Part shown: piece by piece, positions 7,214-15,547 of the stretch
How positions within the stretch are numbered: position 1 is the first letter of the stretch
Layout: the number at the start of each line of letters is the position of its first letter
Assembly: GCF_963675065.1 (NCBI RefSeq)
Contig: NZ_OY775906.1
Span: 722,001 to 786,000 of the forward strand
From: an uncultured Draconibacterium sp.
GTDB taxonomy: Bacteria > Bacteroidota > Bacteroidia > Bacteroidales > Prolixibacteraceae
Direction of reading: 5' to 3'
DNA length: 64,000 bases
Position numbers and translations under genes: made by a program
Notes under the pieces: generated by a model
Told to the model about the DNA's origin: nothing
Seen by the model: only the letters and a program-made list of their open reading frames with translations
Database searches by the model: none

Positions 7214-10200
7214 TTAGTTGGCCTTGAAACCATTCGGGCGTTTCCATCGTACCGGAGCAGCCGGTTCCGGTTTGAGTTGAAACTCATTTCCTTTTAATTT
7301 CTCCAGGGCAACTTCCACCGCTTTTTCCAGTTGCGGATCGCGACCCTGCAAAATCAATTTTGGTTCCTGAATGACCTCAAAGTCGGGGGCAATTCCTTTG
7401 CCTTCAACGGCCCATTCGCCATTAACATCAAAGAAACCGCCACGAGGCGCAACAATACGTCCTCCATCAATCAGCGGTGGTGTATCCCATGTGCCTACCA
7501 GGCCTCCCCAGGTTCTGGTACCAATTAACGGACCGAGATCTTTTTCTTTAAACATATAAGGCAAAAGGTCGCCACCCGAACCGGCACGTTCGTTAATAAT
7601 CATCACTTTTGGGCCCCAAATTCCTGCCATTGGTGTTGTCCAGGGGCGGTTATCGTTGGCCTTACTGTTGAAATAACCAAGCAAAGTACGGCTCATAACA
7701 TCGATCATATAATCGGCAGCCGATCCTCCGCCATTGTTTCGCTCGTCGAGTACAACACCTTTTTTATCCTGTTGCGCAAAGTAGTATCGGTTAAACGATG
7801 CAAAACCACCACCTCCGGTATTTGGCAGGTAAACGTAAGCCAGTTTTCCACCTGAAAGTTCATCCACTTTTCGGCGGTTACCTTCAATCCAGTCGATGGA
7901 GCGGAGATTGCGTTCACTGGAAACCGGCTTAACTGTAATTTCCCTGGCATCGTCAATCGATGTGGTGGAGCCTACTTTAATTCGTGTTTGGCGCCCCGAA
8001 GTTTGCTCGAAAAGACTGTAAGGATTAATTGGTGCTTTTACTTCAGTACCATTTACAGCAAGCAGGTAGTTTCCTTCGTTAACATCAAGCCCCGGTGCCG
8101 AAAGAGGTGCTTCGAAATCCGGATTCCAGCTTTCACCATTGTATATTTTTGCAATTTTGTAGTAGCCGTTTTCTTCAATAAAGTCACAACCCAAAAGTCC
8201 GATTGGTACCCTGTCAATATCAGGCATATCGCCACCTGCCACATACGAGTGACCAATGGAAACCTCTCCGCTAATCATATCGATAATGTAGTTCATGTCG
8301 GTGCGGTGACGCGCATATTTTACCATTGGCGAATACCAATCGTAAATTTTATCCCACGGAGCACCGTGTACATTGTCAACATAAAGAAAATCGCGCATAA
8401 AACGCCATGAATCATCGAACATCTGCTGGTATTCTTCTGATGGATCGATCTTGACCTTCATAGAAGTTTTCAGGTTGCCGTCGCCGTTTTTAGGTTTGCT
8501 TCCTGATTCTGCAATCGCCCATGAACTTCCTTTTCGGTACAAAACATTCTTTCCGTCGGAGGATGTTACAAAGTTTCTTATTCCCGTTATAAATTCTTCG
8601 GCCTTATTATCTTTTGCTTCGTATTTATGAATGGTTAAGCCACTTTGATTCGGTACCGACTCTGCTACAAATACCGTTTTCTCAGGTCCTTGAACCAAAC
8701 CCATGTAGTTTCGGTTGGGCATATTCAATGCAACAATTCGTTCTGATATGCCATCCACATCTATTATTACTGTTAGTTCATCATCTTCTTTATCCGAATC
8801 TTTCTCGTCATTCTCATTTTCCTCGTCGTCTTTTTTTAGTTCCTCGTCGTCGCTGGTTGGTAAAATTGGCGAAGCTTCATCTTTCGACAAAACGATACAA
8901 TACAGACTTCGTGTTACATCCGGATCGTAAGAACTCATATCGAGCCAGCCGGTTGCCAAACCATAATTTGTACTGGCAAGAATATACATGTATTTGCCGC
9001 TCGCATCCCACGCAGGTGTCAACACATCGGCCATTCCATCGGTTAACTGGTGAGTTTCTTTCGTTTCAACGTTATAAACAAAAATAGCCTTAAAGCTACT
9101 GTTTAGCTGGCGGGCATAAGCAATCCACTTGCTGTCGGGCGACCAAACGGGTTGCATTTCCCGGTTGGGATGTGCAAAAATATCGGTGCCAACTTTTGTA
9201 ACCACTTCCGATTCAAGCTCGATTACCCAGATATTGTAATCGGTATCGGTGTAGGTTATTCTTTCCCCGTCGGGTGACCACTCAGGGCGGAAATAAAAGG
9301 TTGGATTGTCAAGTGCATAAGTCTTTTGATTCTGACCAAACTGATCGGCAACAACCAGTTTATATTCATCACCAGCATCGTTAAACCAGGCAATTTTATC
9401 GCCTTTCGGCGACCAAACGGGGTAGCGGTCGGCTACTCCCGATGTGTTGGTAATGTTTCTCCAGGTACCTTTTTCTTTTGGTACGGTGAAGATTTCGCCA
9501 CGATACTCAAAAACGGCTCTTTTACCGTTTGGAGAAATATTTGGGTTGGTAAGATTGCCGGCAGAAACCGATTCCCAGCGTTCGCGGGCAAAATTCATAT
9601 CGCCTTTTACGTTAATCGCAAGTTGTTTGTCATCGCCGGTTTCCGGGTTTAGCAAATGAAGGTAGCCACCACATTCGTAAACGATTGCGTCGTTACAGGC
9701 ATCAAGGCTTTTTACATCGAACTGTGCCTGATGGGTGAGTTGCTGTTCTTCTTTGGTTTTTGGATCGAACGACCAGATATTGCTGGCATAATCGCGCTCC
9801 GACAAATAGAATACCTTGTTGTTGTGCCACACCGGATCGAGGTGGCGCTCTCTGGTCGGTTGCGGGGTGCGAATGAGTTCTTTTGTTTTCATGTCAACAA
9901 TCCACACGGGCATTGCTTGTCCGCCCCGGTAGTTACGCCATTCGGGATCCCAAAAAGTAATCGGGATGTAGGCGATTTGTTTTCCATCGGGGGAGAGTTC
10001 TCCAAATGCGGCACGTGGGATATCGAGTGCTTTTGGCAATCCGCCTTGCATTGATACCGCGTAAAACTTGCTGGTTTGTGTTGGCCGTGCTTCTCTTCCT
10101 GAACGAAACATTACTTTGCCGTCGGGTGTCCAGCCCTGAACAACGTCGGCATCGGGATGCCAGGTTAAACGTTTGGGCGATCCTCCTTCGGCAGGAATTA

Positions 10201-10468
10201 CGTACACGTCGGTATTGCCATCGTACTGAGCCGAAAAAGCGATCCATTTTTCATCGTTCGAAAAATGTGGATTTGATTCCTGCCCTTCGTTTGTGGTTAA
10301 GCGAATGGCATCGCCGCCGTTTCGGTCAACCTTCCAAAGGTCGTTGGCATAAACAAAAACAATACTTTCAGCAGAAATAGTTGGCTGTCGTAGTAATCGT
10401 GTTCCTTGCGCACTGGCAAAGGACAAAACTACAAACATCAGCAAAATCAAGGATGTGAAGAATTTCAT
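7214..10468 (-). CDS. Tricorn-like S41 peptidase with beta-propellers
   Basis: A 1084-residue secreted homologue of tricorn protease. Signal peptide (residues 1-20, ending FASAQ), then WD40/PD40-type beta-propeller repeats (SPDGK, WSPDG, WSPDSKW motifs, about residues 30-500), a very acidic insert rich in D, E and K (about 545-575), a PDZ-like region and a C-terminal S41 tail-specific protease domain. The nucleophile lies in AGSGGD as S964. Archaeal tricorn degrades peptides downstream of the proteasome; the secreted bacterial versions probably process peptides in the periplasm, and many Bacteroidota carry one. It is a monocistronic gene with no obvious -7 box. Assignment to family is firm. 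Confidence 0.93.
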   Translation of the reverse strand: MKFFTSLILLMFVVLSFASAQGTRLLRQPTISAESIVFVYANDLWKVDRNGGDAIRLTTNEGQESNPHFSNDEKWIAFSAQYDGNTDVYVIPAEGGSPKRLTWHPDADVVQGWTPDGKVMFRSGREARPTQTSKFYAVSMQGGLPKALDIPRAAFGELSPDGKQIAYIPITFWDPEWRNYRGGQAMPVWIVDMKTKELIRTPQPTRERHLDPVWHNNKVFYLSERDYASNIWSFDPKTKEEQQLTHQAQFDVKSLDACNDAIVYECGGYLHLLNPETGDDKQLAINVKGDMNFARERWESVSAGNLTNPNISPNGKRAVFEYRGEIFTVPKEKGTWRNITNTSGVADRYPVWSPKGDKIAWFNDAGDEYKLVVADQFGQNQKTYALDNPTFYFRPEWSPDGERITYTDTDYNIWVIELESEVVTKVGTDIFAHPNREMQPVWSPDSKWIAYARQLNSSFKAIFVYNVETKETHQLTDGMADVLTPAWDASGKYMYILASTNYGLATGWLDMSSYDPDVTRSLYCIVLSKDEASPILPTSDDEELKKDDEENENDEKDSDKEDDELTVIIDVDGISERIVALNMPNRNYMGLVQGPEKTVFVAESVPNQSGLTIHKYEAKDNKAEEFITGIRNFVTSSDGKNVLYRKGSSWAIAESGSKPKNGDGNLKTSMKVKIDPSEEYQQMFDDSWRFMRDFLYVDNVHGAPWDKIYDWYSPMVKYARHRTDMNYIIDMISGEVSIGHSYVAGGDMPDIDRVPIGLLGCDFIEENGYYKIAKIYNGESWNPDFEAPLSAPGLDVNEGNYLLAVNGTEVKAPINPYSLFEQTSGRQTRIKVGSTTSIDDAREITVKPVSSERNLRSIDWIEGNRRKVDELSGGKLAYVYLPNTGGGGFASFNRYYFAQQDKKGVVLDERNNGGGSAADYMIDVMSRTLLGYFNSKANDNRPWTTPMAGIWGPKVMIINERAGSGGDLLPYMFKEKDLGPLIGTRTWGGLVGTWDTPPLIDGGRIVAPRGGFFDVNGEWAVEGKGIAPDFEVIQEPKLILQGRDPQLEKAVEVALEKLKGNEFQLKPEPAAPVRWKRPNGFKAN

Positions 10469-10705
10469 AGAACTGGTATTTGTATGTTAAAATGATTCAT
10501 TTGTTACGAAGTGAAAGTCATGTGCTTCGTATATTGTTCAGTAACTTATGGTATTTGTAGGCTAATACAACAATAGATTACAGCTTGAAGTTATGAATTT
10601 TTGGGGAGAATCGGGAACGATGGAGGAGATGAATAGGTTTAGCTATTTTGGTTAAGTCTGGAGAAAAGTTGATTTGTTGTTTTACAAAAAACCAGAGTAG
10701 GGAGC

Positions 10706-10735
10706 AAAAAAAAGGCCTCCAAAACGGAGACCTTT
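10706..10735 (-). terminator. Rho-independent terminator of rplS
   Basis: On the minus strand AAAGGTCTCC pairs with GGAGGCCTTT and is followed by a run of eight T, 20 bases beyond the rplS stop codon. Confidence 0.85.
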
Positions 10736-10755
10736 CTATTATTGCGATGCAATTT

Positions 10756-11103
10756 TTAGAATCTTTTTTCTTTGATACGGGCTTTTTTACCTGTTAAGCT
10801 ACGTAAGTAGAAGATACGCTTACGACGAACGCTACCACGTTTGTTCAGTTCGATACTATCAATAAAAGGAGAGCTGATTGGGAAGATTCTTTCAACACCA
10901 ATGTTGCCTGACATTTTACGGATAGTAAAAGTTCTGGTGTTTCCTCTTCCACGTACCTGGATAACAACACCACGGAATTTCTGAATCCTTTCTTTGTTAC
11001 CCTCTTTAATTTTATAGCTAACAGTGATGGTATCACCTGCACCGAATTTTGGGTGGTTTACTTCCACTTCAAATTCTTTCTCTACTAATTTAACTAAGTC
11101 CAT
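10756..11103 (-). CDS. rplS: 50S ribosomal protein L19
   Basis: The 115-residue protein matches L19 along its whole length: an N-terminal helix (MDLVKLVEKEF), PKFGAGDTITVSYKI, the RIQKFRGVVIQ motif, TFTIRKMSGNIGVERIFPISSP and a basic C terminus with RKRIFYLR. L19 sits at the 30S-50S interface. In this window it is a single-gene unit, apart from the trmD/rimM genes that adjoin it in many other phyla. It has its own -33/-7 promoter (11175-11204) and terminator. Confidence 0.97.
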   Translation of the reverse strand: MDLVKLVEKEFEVEVNHPKFGAGDTITVSYKIKEGNKERIQKFRGVVIQVRGRGNTRTFTIRKMSGNIGVERIFPISSPFIDSIELNKRGSVRRKRIFYLRSLTGKKARIKEKRF

Positions 11104-11174
11104 TTTCTTTATTTTTAATAAGTTGGCAATGTATCACGATGATTATCGGGAAAGAGATTGCATTAAATCGGCTG

Positions 11175-11204
11175 CAAAAATAGTGTTTTTTTCAACTCAT
11201 CAAA
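11175..11204 (-). promoter_or_regulatory. rplS promoter (-33 TTTG, 18-base spacer, -7 TATTTTTG)
   Basis: On the minus strand TTTG (11204-11201) and TATTTTTG (11182-11175) are separated by 18 bases. Both elements match the Bacteroidota sigma-ABfr consensus. The start codon follows 71 bases later, leaving a leader in which ribosomal autoregulation could act; no clear structure was recognised. Confidence 0.6.
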
Positions 11205-11266
11205 CACTTTTATACTTTATTTTTCAATTATTTGCTTGGTTTTCAGTCTGAAAACACACTTTTCGT

Positions 11267-12955
11267 TTAGTGGCTGTTTCCTTTTACTTTAAAATGGTCG
11301 CCGGTAGCGTTTACAACTGCTTTGTACCACCATTCCGGATACCCGGCAAAAATAGGTGGAGCAGGCATCCCCGTTTCGGTACGCACAAATTCTCCGTTAC
11401 TTTCGCGTTTTATATTTCCATCGGTGTATTTTACGATCAGGTAATGATATAGTTCTTTCCACCGGCGAGTCATACTTTCGGCTTCGTTAACCGAGAATTC
11501 GGTAATAAATTTTCGTGCCTGTTCTTCGTTTGTGCTATTGTACAAGGTTTCAGCAGCTTTATCCACCACGGGAACAAAAGCCACAAATTTATCTTCCAGT
11601 TGACGTTGAACGATCTTAACATCTTTAATCATATCGTTGTAACGCAGGTAGGCGTAATTAGCCACCTGGCTGAAAGTCCAAAAGGCAGATGTTTCGCTGT
11701 AAGTAAGCAAATCGCCGTTACCCACTGCAAAACATTCCGGAATCTCAGTAATTCCGCAATACATGGGTGCGTAACAGGTAGAGTAGGCGTCGTCAACGCC
11801 AAACCACAGAATTCCTCCAATCGGATCGGGCAACCAGTTGCGGCATTGCGCTACAAATGAGAATCCGGTTTGTTGTGTTGAAATTGCACGTTCGTTGCAG
11901 TATTCAACCGAATCAACTTCCCAGGTCAAGCCTCGCCAGCGGTAAGGCAGTCCGTATGGTCCGGCTCCCAGGTCCTGTGTCATATCCAGTTCCGTTCCTT
12001 CAAAATGGTCGCGCATCATGCCCATCACATCCTGAACACTCAATTGTTTATCGGGTTTTACCCACAAGGGCAAACGGTTTGTTGCATAATCATTTTCGCC
12101 ACCTTTCTCTACAATTCCTTTTGCATATTCGGTGTATTCTTCCATTCCGCCGGCAACTTTGTTAAAACCGGCCCAAACGCGGGCATCGCAAAAACGTGCT
12201 GCACCAAAATCAACCGGAGCATATACATCAGAAAAACTAAAATCTTTATTGGTGCCCATAAACCAGCCTTTTTCGCGGGCAAACGAAATTACATCGGTGG
12301 AATAAAGGCAGTTTTTTGAATCGTTTAAAGGAAAAGTAGTAATACGTGCCTGGTTGGCATGTCCGCTTATAAAGCCATCAGGAATACGTTGGGCCACCCA
12401 AACAGCACCTTTTTCGCCTTGTCCTTTACCAATCATTTCCAGAATCCAAACTTCTTCCGGATCTGCAATTGAAAACGATTCGCCCGAACTGTAATAACCA
12501 TATTCCTCAACAAGATCGGTCATCACTTCAATGGCTTCACGAGCAGTTTTGGCACGTTGAAGCGTCACATAAATCAAACTGCCGTAGTCCATAATTGCAC
12601 CCGGCTGGCTCGATAATTCGCTGCGTCCGCCAAAAGTGGTTTCTGCAATGGCCAACTGAAATTCGTTCATATTGCCGATAACACTATAGGTGTGTGTCGG
12701 TTGTGGAATTTCACCTAAATAAATGCCGGTGTCCCATTCGTATATTTTGCGCATGGCACCTACGGGGTGATCAGTAGCCGGCTGATGATATAACTCGCCG
12801 TAAAGCGTGTGCGAATCTGCCGCGTACGTGATCATTGTTGACCCGTCGATAGAAGCGCCTTTTGAAATTAAGAAATTTGTACAAGCATTTGAATTCTGCT
12901 GATTTAATAGAATGAATGCCATAACGAGCATTCCTACAACCCTAATCTTCCTCAT
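11267..12955 (-). CDS. C69-family dipeptidase
   Basis: A 562-residue secreted Ntn hydrolase of peptidase family C69 (PepD-like). The signal peptide ends SNA, and the next residue C25 (CTNFLISKGASIDGST) is the family's nucleophile, exposed as the mature N terminus by processing. Further family blocks are SVIGNMNEFQLAIAETTFGG, the AREAIEVMTDLVEEYGY helix and EVWILEMIGKG. Such enzymes cut dipeptides in the periplasm or gut-like environments; exact specificity is unknown. It is monocistronic, with a -7 box at 12987-12994. Confidence 0.92.
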   Translation of the reverse strand: MRKIRVVGMLVMAFILLNQQNSNACTNFLISKGASIDGSTMITYAADSHTLYGELYHQPATDHPVGAMRKIYEWDTGIYLGEIPQPTHTYSVIGNMNEFQLAIAETTFGGRSELSSQPGAIMDYGSLIYVTLQRAKTAREAIEVMTDLVEEYGYYSSGESFSIADPEEVWILEMIGKGQGEKGAVWVAQRIPDGFISGHANQARITTFPLNDSKNCLYSTDVISFAREKGWFMGTNKDFSFSDVYAPVDFGAARFCDARVWAGFNKVAGGMEEYTEYAKGIVEKGGENDYATNRLPLWVKPDKQLSVQDVMGMMRDHFEGTELDMTQDLGAGPYGLPYRWRGLTWEVDSVEYCNERAISTQQTGFSFVAQCRNWLPDPIGGILWFGVDDAYSTCYAPMYCGITEIPECFAVGNGDLLTYSETSAFWTFSQVANYAYLRYNDMIKDVKIVQRQLEDKFVAFVPVVDKAAETLYNSTNEEQARKFITEFSVNEAESMTRRWKELYHYLIVKYTDGNIKRESNGEFVRTETGMPAPPIFAGYPEWWYKAVVNATGDHFKVKGNSH

Positions 12956-12986
12956 TTTTAAGTCTGTTTTGTTTCATTCAATGAGG

Positions 12987-12994
12987 CAAAGATA
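12987..12994 (-). promoter_or_regulatory. -7 box (TATCTTTG) of the C69 dipeptidase gene
   Basis: An exact TAnnTTTG on the minus strand, 32 bases ahead of the start codon; -33 element not clear. Confidence 0.5.
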
Positions 12995-13032
12995 ATGAAA
13001 TGACAAAACTGGCTAATGATTTTTATTTCGTA

Positions 13033-14214
13033 TTACAGACAGCTTTTTATGCGATTAAAAATATCCTCAATATCGTTGTCCAAACCAACTGAAAAACGTA
13101 CCAATCCATCAGATAATCCCATTTCTTTTTGAATTTCAGCAGGTATTTCTGATGATGTGCTGTGCCCCGAGCAACTAAACAGTGTACGAAAATAACCCAA
13201 CGAAACAGCCAGGTAGCCAATATTAGCCTGTTGCATTTTAAACATCACTTCGTTAGCGCGTTTTTCCGTTTCCAGGTCAATCGATAACATGCCGCCGTAA
13301 CCATATTCTTTATTCATTAACCTGGTGTGCAGCTCGTGTTGTGGATGGCTTGGCAGGCCGGTGTATTTTACTGAAACGCCTAATTCTTCTAGTTTGCCGG
13401 CCACATACATTGCATTTTTACTGTGCTGTTTCATGCGTAGGTGCAAAGTGTGCAGGTTTTTCAGAATACTTGACGAACGTAAGGGATCGAGAACAGGCCC
13501 TAGTAACATTGCCGTGCCGTCGTTTACATTCGATAGCTGACCGATAAATTCGTTCGATCCGCAAATAGCACCGGCTACACAATCATTTTTACCGTTTATA
13601 AATTTAGTCATGCTATACACCACAAAATCGGCGCCCAGTTCTGCCGGCGAAAATATCATAGGCGTAAAAGTATTGTCAACCATAACTTTAGCCTGGTGGT
13701 CGTGGGCAATTCGAGCCAACGCGGGAATATCAGAAACCTGAAGCAACGGATTGGTAACCATTTCGGTATAAATGATTTTCGTATTAGGGCGCAAAGCATT
13801 TTTCACCTGTTCCAAATCGGTGATATCAACAAACGAGACCTCAATATTGTATTTCGGAAGCCAGTTTTTTAAAAAGGCATAGGTGCCGCCATAAGTGGTT
13901 ACACTGGTTATAATATGGTCGCCCGAGTGACAAAGTTGTAATATGGAGCAGGTAATGGCAGCCATTCCTGATGATGTAATCCACGCCGACTCTGTTCCTT
14001 CCATAGCAGCCAATGCATCGGCAAGGAATTTATTGCTAGGGTTCCAGTGGCGCGAGTACAAAAAACAACCTTCCATGTGCCCCAGGAATGTCTCTTCCAT
14101 GGTTTCGCCTTCCATAAAAGTATAAGTTGAAGAATCGGTTATGGATGGATTTACGCCACCAAATTCGCCAAATTGCTGAATATCGAAAATTCTTTTTGCA
14201 GGATCTGAGTTCAT
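13033..14214 (-). CDS. PLP-dependent Cys/Met-metabolism enzyme (cystathionine gamma-synthase / methionine gamma-lyase family)
   Basis: A 393-residue fold-type I PLP enzyme. Seen motifs: SRHWNPSNKFL (substrate and PLP-phosphate contact from the neighbouring subunit), ESAWITSSGMAAI, TVxMVDNTFTP with the PLP-ring aspartate, and VVYSMTKFINGK with the Schiff-base lysine K204. The family includes cystathionine gamma-synthase, beta-lyase and methionine or homocysteine gamma-lyases, which cannot be separated by eye; the DCVAGAICG segment after the lysine is typical of the family. The longest frame starts at a TTG (14220), but the ATG two codons in (14214) is the better start. No SAM riboswitch was recognised upstream; the upstream gap holds a dispersed repeat instead. 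Confidence 0.9.
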   Translation of the reverse strand: MNSDPAKRIFDIQQFGEFGGVNPSITDSSTYTFMEGETMEETFLGHMEGCFLYSRHWNPSNKFLADALAAMEGTESAWITSSGMAAITCSILQLCHSGDHIITSVTTYGGTYAFLKNWLPKYNIEVSFVDITDLEQVKNALRPNTKIIYTEMVTNPLLQVSDIPALARIAHDHQAKVMVDNTFTPMIFSPAELGADFVVYSMTKFINGKNDCVAGAICGSNEFIGQLSNVNDGTAMLLGPVLDPLRSSSILKNLHTLHLRMKQHSKNAMYVAGKLEELGVSVKYTGLPSHPQHELHTRLMNKEYGYGGMLSIDLETEKRANEVMFKMQQANIGYLAVSLGYFRTLFSCSGHSTSSEIPAEIQKEMGLSDGLVRFSVGLDNDIEDIFNRIKSCL

Positions 14215-14363
14215 GTTCAATCTTTTAAGTTTGAGGGCAAGTTAGAGGGAATGAAAATACGAGAGAATGATTTTTGTCTGCAATTGAATCTTCCCTGTTG
14301 AAGAATATCTTTTGTTTAGAGTGAACCCGGTTCTATTGTTAAGTCAAACCAGAACTTTCGGGT

Positions 14364-14433
14364 TCGTTATTCCGAACTTGTTTCGGAATCCTTATTGATT
14401 AAGAGATGCTGAAATAAACCCAGCATGATGCGA
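14364..14433. repeat. MITE-like intergenic repeat with two hairpin arms
   Basis: CGTTATTCCGAAC (14364-14376) continues into a perfect ATTCCGAA/TTCGGAAT hairpin, then an A+T spacer and GATGCTGAAAT...CAGCATGATGCG. The ends are imperfect inverted repeats (CGTTAT against ATGCG). From general knowledge, very similar sequences are scattered between genes in Bacteroidota genomes. No gene is present in 14215-14457. Confidence 0.5.
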
Positions 14434-14457
14434 CGAAGGAACAAAGTTGACTTGATA

Positions 14458-15531
14458 CTAAGGTAAAAAGATCACACCGCCGCAACTGTCTTTTCGCGCT
14501 CCGGTTACCGATGCCAGGCAGTTTATCTGCTCTTGCAGACGAAGCACACCCATAAATGCAAATACAATGGCTTCTTTATAATCGATCAGGTCCGTATCAG
14601 GAAGTACGATTTTAGTTGTAGTGAATGCCTGCATCCGTTCAATTAAAAAGGTGTTAAATGCTCCGCCACCGGTTACCAGCATTTTCCCTTCGCCCGACAA
14701 ATCTTTTGTTATTTGCACAGCAATGTGCTCGTAAAAGGTGCGCATCTTATCGTGTGTATTCAATCCTGATTCATTCAGAATGGGGAGAACATCAGATTCA
14801 ATCCATTCGCGACCCAGCGATTTTGGAGGCTGCTGGTGATAGTAGGAGAGTGCATTCAATTTCTTCAGCATCGATTCACTAATTTTTCCTTTCCGTCCCA
14901 GGTCGCCGTTTTTATCATAGGGCAGACCAAATTCTTCTGCCAGGGGATTTAGAACAATGTTCACCGGGCAATTGTCAAAGGCTAAACGAACGCCTTTTTC
15001 ATCGTACGAAATATTAGCAAAACCACCCAGGTTGAGACAGTAATCGTATTCCGAAAAAAGCAGGCTGTCGCCAATGGGGACAAGCGGCGCTCCCTGTCCA
15101 CCGAGTACCACATCGCCGGTTCTGAAATCACAAATTGTAAGGCAATTGCTTTTTGTTGCAAGGTGCGCACCGCTGCCAATTTGTAGTGTGAATCCATTCT
15201 CGGGTTGATGAAAAACCGTGTGGCCGTGTGAAGCAATCAAATCAGCTGCGAACTTTGTTTTTTTTATAAATTGATGGACTTGTTCGCCCAGGAAAGTTCC
15301 GTATTCTGCATTTAGCCGTGTAAGTTCTGTTCCCGAAAGTGTATGTGCTATTTCCAGGCGTTTTTTCCACTCTGCAGTGTACGAAATGGTCTCCGCTTCC
15401 TGTAAGTTAAACGTCCATTTATTATTGTCTTCTGAAAACTCAACAGCCGCAATGTCTAATCCGTCAAGCGAGGTGCCCGACATCATTCCAATGGCCTTAA
15501 TCGTAGTTCTTTTTTTCAGGAAACTTTTCAT
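14458..15531 (-). CDS. anmK: Anhydro-N-acetylmuramic acid kinase
   Basis: The 357-residue protein shows the AnmK ATPase-core signature MMSGTSLDGLDIA (residues 17-29), VDQFIKK-like helix, ASHGHTVFHQPENGFTLQIG, DFRTGDVVLGGQGAPLVP, NLGGFANIS and VTGGGAFNTFLIERM. AnmK hydrolyses the 1,6-anhydro ring and phosphorylates anhMurNAc to MurNAc-6-phosphate in peptidoglycan recycling. It follows the M23 endopeptidase gene by 16 bases on the same strand, so a wall-cutting enzyme and a wall-recycling kinase are probably one operon. Confidence 0.95.
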   Translation of the reverse strand: MKSFLKKRTTIKAIGMMSGTSLDGLDIAAVEFSEDNNKWTFNLQEAETISYTAEWKKRLEIAHTLSGTELTRLNAEYGTFLGEQVHQFIKKTKFAADLIASHGHTVFHQPENGFTLQIGSGAHLATKSNCLTICDFRTGDVVLGGQGAPLVPIGDSLLFSEYDYCLNLGGFANISYDEKGVRLAFDNCPVNIVLNPLAEEFGLPYDKNGDLGRKGKISESMLKKLNALSYYHQQPPKSLGREWIESDVLPILNESGLNTHDKMRTFYEHIAVQITKDLSGEGKMLVTGGGAFNTFLIERMQAFTTTKIVLPDTDLIDYKEAIVFAFMGVLRLQEQINCLASVTGARKDSCGGVIFLP

Positions 15532-15547
15532 TTTCTAATTATTTTAA

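Noticed and set aside
8614..9087. A 157-codon plus-strand frame inside the tricorn-like gene.
   Set aside because: It arises opposite the acidic low-complexity tract and propeller repeats; no independent evidence of coding.
14215..14457. Possible SAM riboswitch upstream of the Cys/Met-metabolism gene.
   Set aside because: The only structure seen is the dispersed repeat; no SAM-type core was recognised.
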